From Spisula solida (Eukaryota; Mollusca; Bivalvia; Venerida; Mactridae), in the NCBI GenBank assembly GCA_947247005.1, contig OX365955.1, positions 41,457,822 through 41,521,821 on the forward strand: 64,000 nt of DNA, given 5' to 3'. Made by a program: the position numbers and the translations under genes. Shown piece after piece: positions 12,650 through 24,356 of the stretch. The notes below the pieces were generated by a model. The model was not told the origin of the DNA. It made no database searches and was given only the letters and a program-made list of their open reading frames with translations. How positions within the stretch are numbered: the first letter of the stretch is position 1; each line of letters starts with the position of its first letter.

Positions 12650-13345
12650 CCTAGTTAAAATTCGACCCCTCGCTCATGATGGATTTTTATATTCTGATTC
12701 GCAGTGTAAATTTCCGATTCGTAGAGATAATTTTGAATGATGATATATGAGAAAGTATACAATTTGTATACTGTAATTACTCCAAATAGCCAGTAGGAAG
12801 ATACATATAAAATCTCCGATGCACCAGCATAGAAAATTTCCGATTCGCAGGTACATATTACCGATTCGCCATCAGGTTAACGGAGAATTTTGATAATTAT
12901 TATGCCAACATATGATTTATATAAATTATGAATAGAAAGAGAAAATATATTATTTGAATTGATTCATGAGAAAATATACAAATATACTATTTGTAAATTA
13001 CATTACAAAAATTGTATATTTGTACTAATTACTCTAAAATTTTCGACTCGCCGGTATATAGTTATAGATAAAAAGTTTCCAATTCGCCAAATTACGATTT
13101 ATGAATGGAATGACAGAGTATATTATTTGAATTATGAAATTAGAAATATACAATTTGTATAGTGTAATTACTCCAAATGACAAATGGAATCCGTAGAGTT
13201 GTACATATACAATATGTGAGGTTCCAGTACATAGATATAGAAAATATCCGATTCGCCAATTGGCAGATAGGGAATTTCCGATGCACCAACGTACATATAA
13301 GTAACAGTATATATGTGAATGAGACCGAAATAAAAAATACATAAT
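12650..13345. repeat. Degenerate AT-rich repeat based on CCGATTCGCC
   Basis: Inside the 8.4-kb element, TTTCCGATTCG..-type strings recur about every 30-130 bp (near 12,711, 12,838, 12,861, 13,077, 13,247, 13,276) with GTACATAT and GAAAAT strings between them. The complementary form (GGCGAATC, GAATCGGA, CGAATCGGAAAT) recurs at 16,287-16,378, so these blocks are opposed across the element interior. The open frames here are products of base composition. Confidence 0.65.
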
Positions 13346-15223
13346 TATATATACGATAACCATGCCTTATATATGAACCCCCACATGACATGTTTCCGTT
13401 CAGTAATAAAAACGTTACGGACAGTTTAGTGTTGAGTTTTTGGTAAAAGTAAAGTAGTCCCTGTGAGGGGGCGGGGCTTATATCAGTCACATTGTAGGTG
13501 ATAACCAGTGACGGATATAGGTTTTATTTCACTGATAGAACTCCATATCTCATCAGTTAGCATTAAATAGAATTCCTTAGACCGCGATAAGCCGCAAATA
13601 GCCAATCACAGCGTAGTATTGCCTTCGTCTAAATCCCGTTTTCAACACTTTTGCCCTGAATAACCTGTGATTTTGATCCTTTGTTGATTTGAGTAATAAG
13701 TACTGAATGTTATTCGATTGTTAGGATCAAATTGCTTGGTGCGAAGCAGGCAGTGCTGCACAATCAACCATCGCTGACGATAATAACTGTCGTGTATACA
13801 AAGAAATATAACGGTGTCACTATATTTGTGTACAACATTTTAAAAAAGTCTGACTTGAAACAAGCCGTCTCTTCATGATATAATTCCTTTACAAATTAAG
13901 TCATTTCGAATAGTATTCATTAAGTATTTAAAACTACTTATTTTGTAATAATAAATAATGTTGTTTCAAAGTGAAATGTTAGCTCTTTTAGACAACCATC
14001 CGAAATAAGCGTCCAATATTGCTAAGTGATAGAATTCGGCCAGCTGGTACCGTGTATTCGTATCATTTAAGCGGCCATCGGTTTTAAGCGTCCAGCGTTG
14101 CCATGTCAGTGTTTCTGTTCGAATATAGCATGCAAGTAACTAAGGTTCAACCCTAATATGATACCTGCCATATTATTTAACTTGACGGGGATGTTTAACG
14201 TGTCATTTTACCTCCAATCGTTCAAATATAAATGTATTGGCATTTTTTTCACTTACAAATGTCATATTATTTCTTCAATGGTATTTTTCACATGTGTGCC
14301 AATTAAACATGAACAAGTGTACATTCCCCGTATATACATGTATACTGTCAACAGCTGCTGTGATTAACACGAACACATGTAATTTAAATATTAGTCGATT
14401 TTCTGAGCGAGTACTATAAAAGTCCTTTCATAAAAACAAATATAATATTTGTAATATGTAATAAAGTCAGCATGAATATCATCGAACTTTGATCAAAATC
14501 TAACAAACAAGGCATATATCGCGATATATATAAAGATCAACGTTTTTGGTAGGCAATAAAATAACCCGAGCGAAGAGGACGAATATATGCTGGGAATTCA
14601 CAGTGGGTAATAAAATAAGTTACAGAGAGATATTATGCGATATGTATCGGTAAAAAATGGAAATAATAAATATTATTTTTTACAAAAACATCAAAAATTC
14701 AGGGCCAAAATCTGTTTAAAGCAAATTCTTTCAAATTACATCATTGGACAGATAATATATTTTCATAAACGAAGCAGTTCGCACACGGGTGATGTGATTT
14801 TTGTGTGGCGTAAACGCCACACAATGATATTACCACTTTTCAGCTTACGACCAATTTAACGCATTAGGCCTCGGCAAATAAATAGTTCTATGATTTGAAC
14901 AATATTACAAGCATGCAACACAGGTTACACGTATCATTGGACCTGATTTGTTTACATTACCAACATTTACTTATATTAAGACCAACAATTATATCAGACT
15001 TTTATTTTTAGAGGGTATTTATAGCAAATCATTCCGCAACGGACTATATTTTTACTACCAAAGAATGTTCTCACTGGTGGCGGGAATCTAAAATAGTTCC
15101 CACGGTTTTCAATCGTATACTGTAACGTATGTAAATCACTCCGCCGCTGAACATTGCAGACGATGACCTAATTATGTTGTATACAAACAGTGATGCTATA
15201 TATAGCTGGTGGGGGGAACTGAA
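13346..15223. other. Interior of the 8.4-kb element, no gene
   Basis: Non-coding. Near 13,995-14,110 ATAAGCGTCCAATATTGC and TTTTAAGCGTCCAGCGTTGC are two versions of one short repeat. A perfect hairpin lies at 14,801-14,824 (separate entry). The small + frames at 14,158-14,419 and 14,635-14,859 show no domain. Confidence 0.45.
14801..14824. other. Perfect 10-bp stem, 4-base loop hairpin
   Basis: TTGTGTGGCG, loop TAAA, CGCCACACAA. The stem is GC-richer than its surroundings and sits alone inside the 8.4-kb element, with no poly-T tract or gene end beside it. It could be an old insertion scar or a secondary-structure site. Confidence 0.6.
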
Positions 15224-15629
15224 ATATCGATCGGCCGATTAACAATGTTACCGCGGTAAGCGTTAAACGCACTAGTCAATTTCTACCCTGCTTTATATAA
15301 GACCTCATAATTTTCGTATCTATTATCCGATTTTGAATATTTAAAGCTTGTTATGAAGCAGAGATATATGTCTCTCTTTTAGACAACAATCAACACGATA
15401 CCATAATTATTAAATCCATGGCGACGAGTAAGAATCCGTTCCGCGTAAAAGTAAGTTTAAAATATCCCGTTTTATACCAAATAAAAATTCAATCAACGGT
15501 CGAAAATCATCAATTATTAATTTAATATTCGATCGATTTTGTTCATTAAAGCTTGTTTTAAAAGCTAATACTTAAAGGTTTTATAAAATGTAAAACTTGT
15601 TTTTAAAGCATTAATCGGCCGATCGATAT
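15224..15629. repeat. 406-bp segment bounded by 19-bp perfect inverted repeats
   Basis: Left arm ATATCGATCGGCCGATTAA (15,224-15,242) and right arm TTAATCGGCCGATCGATAT (15,611-15,629) are exact reverse complements. No clear target duplication is seen next to them and no frame lies inside. It may be a MITE nested in the 8.4-kb element or an internal inverted repeat of it. Confidence 0.65.
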
Positions 15630-16260
15630 GTATGAGCGACATGTTTACCCCTTTTACATACGTTAATATAGAGTGTCATATACATTTAATTAACATGCGT
15701 GGTCATACGGAGAATAAACAGTCACTTATCTTGACACTGGTCGAATTCTCCAAGTCGTTAAAAATGGTATTTGTAAATATCCCTTCATTGATGCTCAGCA
15801 TAGTTACTTAAGTAAGTTCCAGGTAACTGCTGGTTCTCTTGGTGTCTTTAGCAGCACCAATGTTTGAGTAAGGGTGGGCTTATCAGAACTGTGACATAAA
15901 ATTATGATACAACCTGGATTCGATATTGGATTTAATGGCATCAGTACGCCACACACGAGTACTTTCAGTGCTTTGATTAAAATAGTAAACGACCTGACTG
16001 TGTAACTACTACTTCCCATTCCTTCATTACTATATATGAATGGTAGTGAAAATAAAAACATTAAAAAGGACCAACATGCTTTTATTTTATTTTTCCAAAT
16101 TAAGACTGCTTCAAAGATGAATAATTAAACTAAATCACCCAGTTTGCGTACAGTTGATAGTTATAACGGTTATTAATTTATAATCGTTTTTCTAAATCTC
16201 CACTCTGTAACTCTATATAGATCTGAGCGTCTTATCGCTCGCTCTCCATGGGACCCAAAG
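15630..16260. other. Interior of the 8.4-kb element, no gene
   Basis: Non-coding AT-rich stretch. The minus-strand frame at 15,804-16,061 has no recognisable domain or splice context. Confidence 0.4.
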
Positions 16261-16420
16261 TTGGACATGTTCTCCATCAACCTATTGGCGAATCTGAAAT
16301 TTTCTCTCTTTGAATCGGACATTTTCTCTCTACTAAACGGAACTTTTCTCTATCTATGTACCGACGAATCGGAAATTATGTATATTCCGAGCTATTTAGA
16401 GTTATTACATGACTTAACTT
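16261..16420. repeat. Inverted counterpart of the CCGATTCGCC repeat
   Basis: Contains GGCGAATCTGAAATTTTCTC, TTTGAATCGGACATTTTCTC and CGACGAATCGGAAATTATG at about 35-60 bp intervals. These are the reverse-complement form of the strings at 12.65-13.35 kb. The 65-codon + frame here consists of this repeat. Confidence 0.6.
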
Positions 16421-16498
16421 GTTTAATTTCAAAATATCATAATTCACGATTCAATTAATATACCAGTACTTAGTTGTTTTATTCCTAAATCGTACATT

Positions 16499-16826
16499 TT
16501 TATTTATATACTTTTATTTATCCTGGCCACCGGAAATTCATATGGGCGAGGCCCCCAAGAAGATGTTAATCACACACTTTAGTTTTTGGGGGATAGTGCA
16601 TGATACGGAAGATGCCCAAGTTCAAGAAGCACCCCTGGTTCTTTTACGTGCCGATGTAAAGCATCATACACGGGTCCTCGCTTAACGTCCCGTCCGGAAG
16701 ACTTAATAGTTATGTAAGGTGGGAAACACTCAAAAGCATTTCTGTTTTTGATCCGGTTGGATTAGGGATCGAACCCACAACTCAGAAGTCAGAAGCCTTT
16801 ACCACTGGACCACGTTTCCACCTTAA
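16499..16826 (-). mobile_element. tRNA-derived SINE with 12-bp target duplication
   Basis: Read on the minus strand, the head (about 16,822 to 16,760) contains an A-box-like TGGTCCAGTGG and a B box GGGTTCGATCC at tRNA-like spacing. The body carries GACGGGACGTTAAGCGAGGA and AACCAGGGGTGCTTCTTGAA, resembling the conserved central domain of Deu-type SINEs. The tail is AT-rich (TAAATAA..). AAATCGTACATT flanks both sides (16,487-16,498 and 16,827-16,838), a proper LINE-mediated target duplication. It is nested inside the 8.4-kb element. The subfamily name is not certain. Confidence 0.85.
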
Positions 16827-16889
16827 AAATCGTACATTGTCGCAGGGACCCTATATATACACAAGGATGTGTTTCAAGGCGTTAAATCG

Positions 16890-19085
16890 GACCCTAGGTA
16901 AAACGCAGACGCATATAGCAGACAATATACATAAAGAGGGAAAACGCAGACAACATACACAAAGAAGGATTGCAGACAACAAAGACATAGAGTGATCATT
17001 GGAGTATGAAGGATTATAAGGGTATACTCTTGCAATTATAAGGGTATACTCTTACAAGGTGCGAATGGAGGTATTGTTGATCAATAATGACCTGGGGCAA
17101 TTAATTAAGTGTTTGTCACAAATCAAATAAAAAAATAATTAGTTGATCAGATTTATACATATTTTGTGTTTAATAAAACATGATTATCTTTAAGATGATT
17201 GTTAATTAAATGAATTAGACTTAATTTAAGATTGAATTGATATTAAAACATTAATTAATATAACTGGACATTATACATTTTTATATATTTTGTTTAATGT
17301 AATTTGAAAACCATTTTCTTTTTTATGCTATTGGCAATTGAAAAATTAATTATTTCGGCAGGACGAAGCTATATGTGCGTATTTATGCCAATATGATGTG
17401 AAAAATGCTTTGAATAAGCTATTTACTTACACATATTATTACTCTATATGTGTATAGTCTGCATTTTTACTCTATATTTACAGTGTAGACCTGTGTTTAC
17501 GCTATCTGTATAGTAATAATGCAGACAATTAAGATATAGAGTAAAAACGCAGACACTATAGATATAGAGTAAAAATGCAGACACTATACATATAGAGTAA
17601 AATTGCAGATACTATACATTTAAAGTAATAATGAAGACCACAAGGGGTTGTTGTGCTGAATACATAGCAAATTATTCACACACCAATACTCACTCTTTGT
17701 GTATATTGTCTGCGTTAATTCTCTGCATCTACATGGTCTGCAATTTCAATTCATTCGATACATTCTTCACACACCAGTGATCATTCTCTGTGTATGGTGT
17801 CTGCGCTTTCACTCTATATCTATATAGTCTGCATTTTTCGATTCATTAGAAAATCTTCACACACTAGTGATCACTCTTTGTGTATGTTGTCTGCGTTTTC
17901 CCTCTATATCTATATAGTCTGCATTCGATACATTCTTAACACACCAGTGATCATTCTTTGTGTATGTTGTCTGCGTTTTCCCTCTAAATCTATTAGGACA
18001 TTATAGATAAAGCAGTAAAATTGCATATACTATACATTTAGAGAAATAATGCAGACCACAAAGATATACTAGTAGAGTAAAATTGCAGACACTATAGATA
18101 TAGAGTAATAATGCAGACACTATACATATAGAGTAAATATGCAGACACTATACATTTAAAGAAATAATGCAGACAACTAAGATATAGAGTAAATATGCAG
18201 ACACTATAGATATAGAGTAGAATTGCAGACAATATAGATATAAAGTAAATATGCAGACATCATACACATAGATTAATATGCAGACACTATACACATGGAG
18301 TAAACGCAGGCAATATAGAAATAGAGTAAATACGCAGATAGTATACTTATTGAGTAAAAATGCAGACAGTACACTTATAGGGTAAAAAGGCAGACACTAT
18401 ACACATAGAGTAAATACGCAGACATTATACATATATAGTAATTACGCAGACACTATACAGATAGCGTAAACACAGGTCTACACTATAAATATAGAGTAAA
18501 AATGCAAACTATATACATATAGAGTAATAATATGTGTAAGTATATAGCTTATTCAAAGCATTTTTCTCATCATATTGGCATAAATACGCACATATAGCTT
18601 CGTCCTGCCGAAATAATTAATTGTTCAATTGTCAATAGCATAAAAAAGTATAGGTAAAATGGTTATCAAATTACATTAAAAAAAATATTATATAAAAATG
18701 TATAATCTCCATTATATAATATTCATTAATTTATTTATTTGATAATGTGTTTATATCAATTCAATCTTAAATTAAGTCTAATTCATTTAATTAACAATCA
18801 TTTGAAAAATAATCATGTATAAATCTGAACAAGTAATTATTTTTTTATTTGATTTGTGACAAACACTTAATTAATTGCCCCAGGTCATTATTGATCAACA
18901 ATACCTCCATTCGCACCTTGTAAGAGTATACCCTTATAATTGCAAGAGTATGCCCTTATAATCCTTCATACTCCAATGATCACTCTATGTCTTTGTTGTC
19001 TGCAATCCTTCTTTGTGTATGTTGTCTGCGTTTTCCCTCTTTATGTATATTGTCTGCAATATGCGTCTGCGTTTTACCTAGGGTC
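16890..19085. mobile_element. 2,196-bp foldback element, satellite core, 9-bp TSD
   Basis: Ends GACCCTAGGTAAAACGCAGA and, complementary, TCTGCGTTTTACCTAGGGTC. The arms are about 620 bp each (16,890-17,508 and 18,468-19,085) and nearly identical. GTTAAATCG directly flanks both ends (16,881-16,889 and 19,086-19,094). The middle (about 17.5-18.47 kb) is a degenerate tandem array of a 27-30 bp unit, ATGCAGACACTATACATATA plus GAGTAAA, changing orientation near 18.0 kb. No transposase. Long satellite-filled arms and a 9-bp duplication are what is known for Mutator-like or classical foldback elements; the superfamily call is inference. Confidence 0.92.
17515..18467. repeat. 27-30 bp tandem array (GCAGACACTATA..GAGTAAA)
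   Basis: About thirty degenerate units form the core of the 16,890-19,085 foldback element. The left half is mostly in the complementary orientation (TCTATATCTATATAGTCTGC), the right half in the direct orientation. Small frames here (such as 17,794-18,006) are made of the unit itself. Confidence 0.85.
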
Positions 19086-19094
19086 GTTAAATCG

Positions 19095-19733
19095 TGACTA
19101 ACCTGTCGACCAATCACAGCTGTCCTATACAGAATTGTCGATATTGAAAAATCCCACGAAATCGTAGACACAAAAATGATATGTCGATTATTAACAGATT
19201 CAAAAATTATGATTGCACTGAAATGAAAGTATGAATTTGGGATTTTCATTTTTATTCAATGGAACGACGGAATTAACATATCCAAATCAAGTTAAATACC
19301 ATTCTTTGAAATAGGTGTGATCAACACGCTAATTGCTCTCTTAGTCCACGATACAGGCCATTTTTCAACTTACGGAACTTATTTTTACCATTACATAATA
19401 CATCCCTGCTCGTGATAGACATAGTTTTATGCATACTAATTAATGCATTGTGTGAACAACGTTTGTAAATTCAAAATACGCCTATTCGCCGCGTGTTCAG
19501 TAACCATTTTATTATTTTTCAATAGTTATATAGTAATTTTCCAGTTTTAGGATCTCCAAATGTATAAAGGTAAGTTATCTAAATCTTACTTTTACCATTA
19601 CATAATACATCTTGGTATATATAGGGTCCCTAGTTGGCGCATTGGATATTATTAACTTTTATACTTCCGTTTCGTTCCTTTTCGTTCAATTCGTAAATTA
19701 TTTCCGATGCGTATTTGTTAGTTGTAAACAATA
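19095..19733. other. Interior of the 8.4-kb element, right part
   Basis: Non-coding. TTTTTACCATTACATAATAC with CAT after it occurs twice (near 19,383 and 19,589). GGTATATATAGGGTCCCTAG at 19,612-19,631 is the complement of AGGGACCCTATATATAC at 16,846-16,862, so an inner inverted pair brackets the 2.2-kb foldback element. Confidence 0.5.
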
Positions 19734-20004
19734 ACAGTCATGGAATCGGAACCATCGATCTAAAAACGAAATACCTGAAATATAACTTATGACAAGTTAA
19801 ATGGTAGATAAATTGATTGTTTCATGAAGTAAAACATATCTAGACCAGATTGCAACCGTTTCCCAGTCCGGTGATGCGTTAAATAGTGGATTCCTGTAGG
19901 GGCCGGAAAAAAGCGTTGCCAACCTGTCTATTATATATAGTAAAGACGGGAAGATGGGGAATTTCAAAACTCTGTATTTTGTGATATAATTTCTTAGGCC
20001 TGTG

Positions 20005-20360
20005 GGAAAACAAAGACCGCAGACAAACGTCTTGAAGGCTGTATATCTGACTACAGAACTATAATTGGAAAAAGATGTGTTGCCTCTGAGTTGTGAGTAG
20101 TACAGGAATTTGTGATAGAGACATGGGCTGCTAATTTAAAAATGGTCACGAAGATAGGCAAAAGTTGAAGTTTGTTTAGCTTAGTCTGTTCGCGGCCGCT
20201 TTAAGGAAATTGGGTTCTGAAAATTATGAATTGATTTGTGTTGAAAGCTGCAAGACGTACTATATCATTATTCCAATAGAAATATGTATATGATTGTATC
20301 TTACGTGTAACAAACTTATTGAGGACATTATCTTGTTGACACCAGTTGTATATTTCAAAA
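20005..20360 (+). repeat. Tandem duplication unit A, right part
   Basis: Begins with the second copy of GGAAAAC and continues AAAGACCGCAGACAAACGTC, matching unit B from 20,519 to its end with very few changes. It ends TTGTATATTTCAAAA directly against unit B. Together with 11,456-11,627 it is one 521-bp unit. Confidence 0.92.
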
Positions 20361-20874
20361 CATCGATAGGTTTATGTTATGGCCAAATTAAACAATTATA
20401 AGTATGAGAAGCAATTAAGACAAAGACAGATGGCAGCGAAAATGTAGGTATCAAGAGCAACTTTCAATGTTATATGCATAACTCCAGAAAATTGCGATGT
20501 TCGTCAGTTCAGTGCAAAGGAAAACAAAGACCACAGACAAACGTCTTGAAGGCTGTATATCTGACTACAGAACTATAATTGGGAAAAGATGTGTTGCCTC
20601 TGAGTTGTGAGTAGTACAGGAATTTGTGATAGAGACATGGGCTGCTAATTTAAAAATGGTAACGAAGATAGGCAAAAGTTGAATTTTGTTTAGCTTAGTT
20701 TGTTCGCGGCCGCTTTAAGGAAATTGGGTTCTGGAAATTATGAATTGATTTGTGTTGAAAGCTGCAAGACGTACTATATCATTATTCCAATAGAAATATG
20801 TATATGATTGTATCTTACGTGTAACAAACTTATTGAGGACATTATCTTGTTGACACCAATTGTATATTTCAAAA
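20361..20874 (+). repeat. Tandem duplication unit B (unoccupied target site)
   Basis: 514 bp, starting CATCGATAGG and ending TGTATATTTCAAAA, the same limits as unit A. It reads through GTGCAAAGGAAAACAAAGAC at 20,512-20,531 without interruption, so it is the empty-site version of the 8.4-kb insertion. The two units differ by few substitutions and two small indels. The insertion therefore took place in one unit after the duplication. Confidence 0.92.
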
Positions 20875-20929
20875 CAAGATTCAGACCAAGCGTTTCAAAC
20901 AAGCTGATAATATAAGCTCAATGACGTCA

Positions 20930-21430
20930 TGTCTTAACGTATTTGTATGTTCTTACGCCTTTTGTTGTTCCACCAACATGCGGTATGTACTGTTATTATC
21001 ATACTCTTTGGTTGTTAATAAAGCGAAACTCAGTTAAATATTCCGCTTAAATGTTTTATTGCAATCTTAAATATCAATTTATGCAAACGTCAATAGTTGT
21101 TGCCAAAGATGTGGAATGCGTTTTCATATTTGCATTGAAAGCGCTGTTGGATGCATCATATTAATCAAATTACATTCTCAAAGCACAATTGATTCAATGA
21201 TTACATGTCCGTGAACTGGACGAGTCCTTATCTATACAAACATGCCACAATCACCTGATTCATTCTGCATGAGTAGCAAAATGTTCTACGCAATGATAAG
21301 CCAATTTAATGCTGATCATGTATATGTACTTTGCTACAGTTATATTGACTGTTAAAAGTATAAAATATCAACTCACATAAGGTATTTGTTCCAATATACT
21401 TCTTAACTAAATTACGACTCATTGAGAACT
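20930..21430 (+). repeat. Dispersed segment, copy 2 of the 4.64-5.06 kb block
   Basis: Direct, diverged match to 4,640-5,060 with the shared strings given there. It again lies upstream of a minisatellite unit and of the block matching 340-1320. Confidence 0.7.
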
Positions 21431-22070
21431 ATTTGTAAACAATGATAATGCTATCTTAGTGAGTACCACTAATATAAATCCACTGGATTTGAATCAGAAT
21501 GCCGTAAGTGCTATTTTAGACCTAATTAGATCCATACATATTTGAAGTTTGCATCACACGGCGCATCTTATGACATTATTTTCATGAAAATTGGAACAAG
21601 TCATGTTGACCAAACTGAAGTTGAAAATGCTTGTTTTTCCATTTATACATTGTAAAGGGTATTTCGTTGACAGTTTTGTTTCTTATTTTCTTAAAAATGA
21701 CGTTTTGGCACTTACGACGTTCTCTTTCGGAGCAAGCGATTAATAATCTCCCTGTGTTTTTACACCATTGATTTATAAATATAAAAAATCGTGTTACCTA
21801 TACATGCGATGGGACAATACATGTAAGCCGATGGTTAAGTGTATATATAAATATAGGATTACTAGACTATTGGAGGGATGTATTATTTAAATACTCTGAT
21901 TTGGACATTGTTACGACATTTAAGAGTTTATCTCGTGTCTAAAGACTTATGATAAAGTACATAAATAGTAATAACTAAATATGTCTGTCTACTTTAAGCT
22001 ATATCATAGACATTACAACTTTCAAATCAATAAATGCGTAATAAGATCAGGCAATATTTATACAGTAGTC
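21431..22070. other. Non-coding DNA, nothing recognised
   Basis: No repeat ends or coding features recognised; short frames only. Confidence 0.4.
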
Positions 22071-22074
22071 TAGG

Positions 22075-23230
22075 CTCAGTTGTGCATTGTGTCGTGTATG
22101 TTTTTAATGTTTTCTGCGTTCGGCTGGTTACATGTAAGTAGAGTGCTGCTTTCTATATTCACCCGGATACAAGGGAATTCACGTGCTATATGACTCGATA
22201 GTTTGTGAACACACAAGTACGATAACAAGTCGGACCGGAAAGACAGCACTCAACATAAACAGCAGAGCATATAAGGCATTCAAAAAAGTATACATATTGC
22301 TAGATTTGCAGACGGCCTAGGTGAAATTGACGAATGGTGAGGTTTCATGACTTTTGATCTAGACCTAATAAGAATATTATTCTTTGTAGACTTTTTTCGT
22401 TGGAAGCAAAGTTATTGTTGCGCATTCGAACAGGAGTACGCGTGAAATCATTATTTGGGATAACGATCTAGCATACTAGTTCACCTGTCAGGTACAATGT
22501 ATACGCTTTTTATTGTATTTACTATTTAAACCAAGTATATCAAACTACCAAAAATTACATTTGGAAACAAAATTATAACTGTACGTTTTACTTTAGCTTT
22601 ACGTGGCAGTTGTTGATTGACTTCATCATTACGCGAATGCCACAACACCGACGTCACTGTAGGCTGAACACTCGCTATATACTATATGATAAATACTATA
22701 TAAGGTGCGTATACAATTGCTAATATTGGTGGTAGTTCAGTCTCTCAAGTTTTGTAAAGGTCAAGGCTAATAGAAAAGAAATTAAACTGTTAAATGAATT
22801 AGTTGTAACCTGTCAACATACACGTTTAAACACAACATACCAAATAATGGAATCGACGTGTAACTAGATATGGGGAGGCAATACTTTTTGTCATCGAGGA
22901 ATGTGAATACTATAAATGTCTGAGTGTGGTGAATTACGTATAAACGACATATCTCTGTTTAAAACGATATGAAGTCACCTTGGATGCAGCCTATATGAAA
23001 TGTTTCAAACGAATTCGGTTTTATTGACACATTATTGGACATTTTGATTGAAAAAGGTTGTGAAAGGCAGACACAATTAAACGCAATTAAACTTTAGCGT
23101 CTTTCTGTGGTAATGGGGATTAGTCACCTAGTAAGATGTCTCTGTTTGAAATTATGGTAATTTGGAAAGTATGTCTAACGTGTCAATAACATGTTTTGTT
23201 ACTAATTGTTTTTCCTAGACGAGTTAAATA
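22075..23230 (+). repeat. Dispersed segment, copy 2 of the 340-1320 block, with one minisatellite unit
   Basis: 22,085-22,140 holds a single diverged unit (GCATTGTGTCGTGTATGTTT then TTCTGCGTTCGGCTGGTTAC) of the sequence expanded ninefold at 5.4 kb. 22,220-22,275 is the inverted GGACCGG..CAGCACTCAAC flank. 22,800-23,230 aligns with 720-1,290. 22,605-22,680 also matches 8,790-8,870. Confidence 0.7.
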
Positions 23231-23397
23231 AATGTTTATCTCAAAGAGAAGGAGTTTCGGATTCAATCCGAAATTACCAATTTAAGCCGACGACGTTACC
23301 TTTCGAACAAACAGCACCTACTATTCCTATACAAGTTGGAAAGCAAGTTTCCTCGGTCTGTTCAAACATTAATATCCTTAAAAATGTATCTACTTAG
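23215..23397 (+). other. Possible terminal exon (low confidence)
   Basis: An acceptor-like TTGTTTTTCCTAG precedes an open frame of about 60 codons starting DELNKCLSQ and ending in TAG at 23,395-23,397. The related copy at 1,290 has the same acceptor-like TTTTTTCTAG and the same DELNK start, but its frame stops at once. So either this is a decayed exon of a duplicated gene or the frame is chance. No domain is recognised. Confidence 0.2.
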
Positions 23398-23942
23398 CCC
23401 GAAGTGTGTTATTAATAAAATAAGAAACGCAATCTGCCTTAAGTATTGTATGAAATATAAGGATCATTAATTTTGATTATTTATTAATTGGAACAAATGA
23501 TGATCTGTGTTATCGGTAAGGTGTTATATACATGTTAATTATTGTCTTAATATTTTATTGAATGTAAATAAATAACTCCAATTTAAGCTTTGGCACGATG
23601 AAATCGCCGATAGCGTGTCCAATACATACATCAATGTATTTAATATAAAAGTGGTATTTTAGATTAATGTTTGTATATAATTTCATACCAGTTGTTAAAC
23701 ATATAATTTGTAAATTCACCACGTGGCAAACATGATTTAATAATTAGTGAACATATTGACCGATACTCCCTGTAGACGTGGTATCTCGTTTATTCAGGCC
23801 TGTCATCTTTTTACGTAACATATTATTACATTATTGGTATAGGTGTATTTCTAGGTTATGCATGTTTATGTACTTTGACCATATAGTTTATACAGTTAAT
23901 CCCCCCGTTTAGCTACCCAAGTTGGAAATTTACCTATATATA
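23398..23942. other. Non-coding DNA
   Basis: AT-rich, no recognisable feature up to the TA that precedes the next element. Confidence 0.4.
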
Positions 23943-24356
23943 CACTTAACCGATTTAGAAACGCAACTATTTTGGGGGTCGGTATTTTTTTGTATTAATT
24001 ATTATTTAAATTTTATTGGAGTATAAACCAATAAATGGGACGCTAGTCTTATGCCTGGTACGATTTTCTACGAACAAATTTTTCAATGTGCCCATTACGT
24101 CAGAGTGGCGTCATTTTCATTATTTACACGTGACGCGTGAGCCAAACCACTGTGCGTGACGATTTAATCGACAATTTATAGAAAAACGATATCCCAACAA
24201 AAAACATAAACTCAAATTTTGAAGTGCGTTGTATACGGTGCCACGCTTTCTGGATACATAACATCCTGGCGCCATCGACTTGCTTTAAGCAGTTATGTGA
24301 CGTTTTATCATGACAAAGAAGATTAACTGTCGTCTGTCGACGATATTTAGACTTAC

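Larger units (their letters stand above)
11628..20004. mobile_element. 8,377-bp foldback-type element, CACAGG ends, 7-bp TSD
   Basis: The ends are inverted copies of about 272 bp (11,628-11,899 and 19,734-20,004): CACAGGCCTAAGAAATTATA at the left and the complementary TATAATTTCTTAGGCCTGTG at the right, highly similar over the full arm. GGAAAAC directly flanks both sides (11,621-11,627 and 20,005-20,011). Tandem unit B at 20,361-20,874 holds the same target once and uninterrupted (20,519-20,525), so the boundaries and 7-bp duplication are proved by an empty paralogous site. The interior has no transposase-sized frame. It holds AT-rich degenerate repeats, a SINE and a second foldback element, so its own sequence is about 5.8 kb. 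The superfamily is not assigned. Confidence 0.93.

Noticed and set aside
16881..19094. CRISPR-like array of about 28-bp repeats
   Set aside because: Units are contiguous and degenerate without unique spacers, flip orientation, and are the core of a foldback transposon in a eukaryotic genome.
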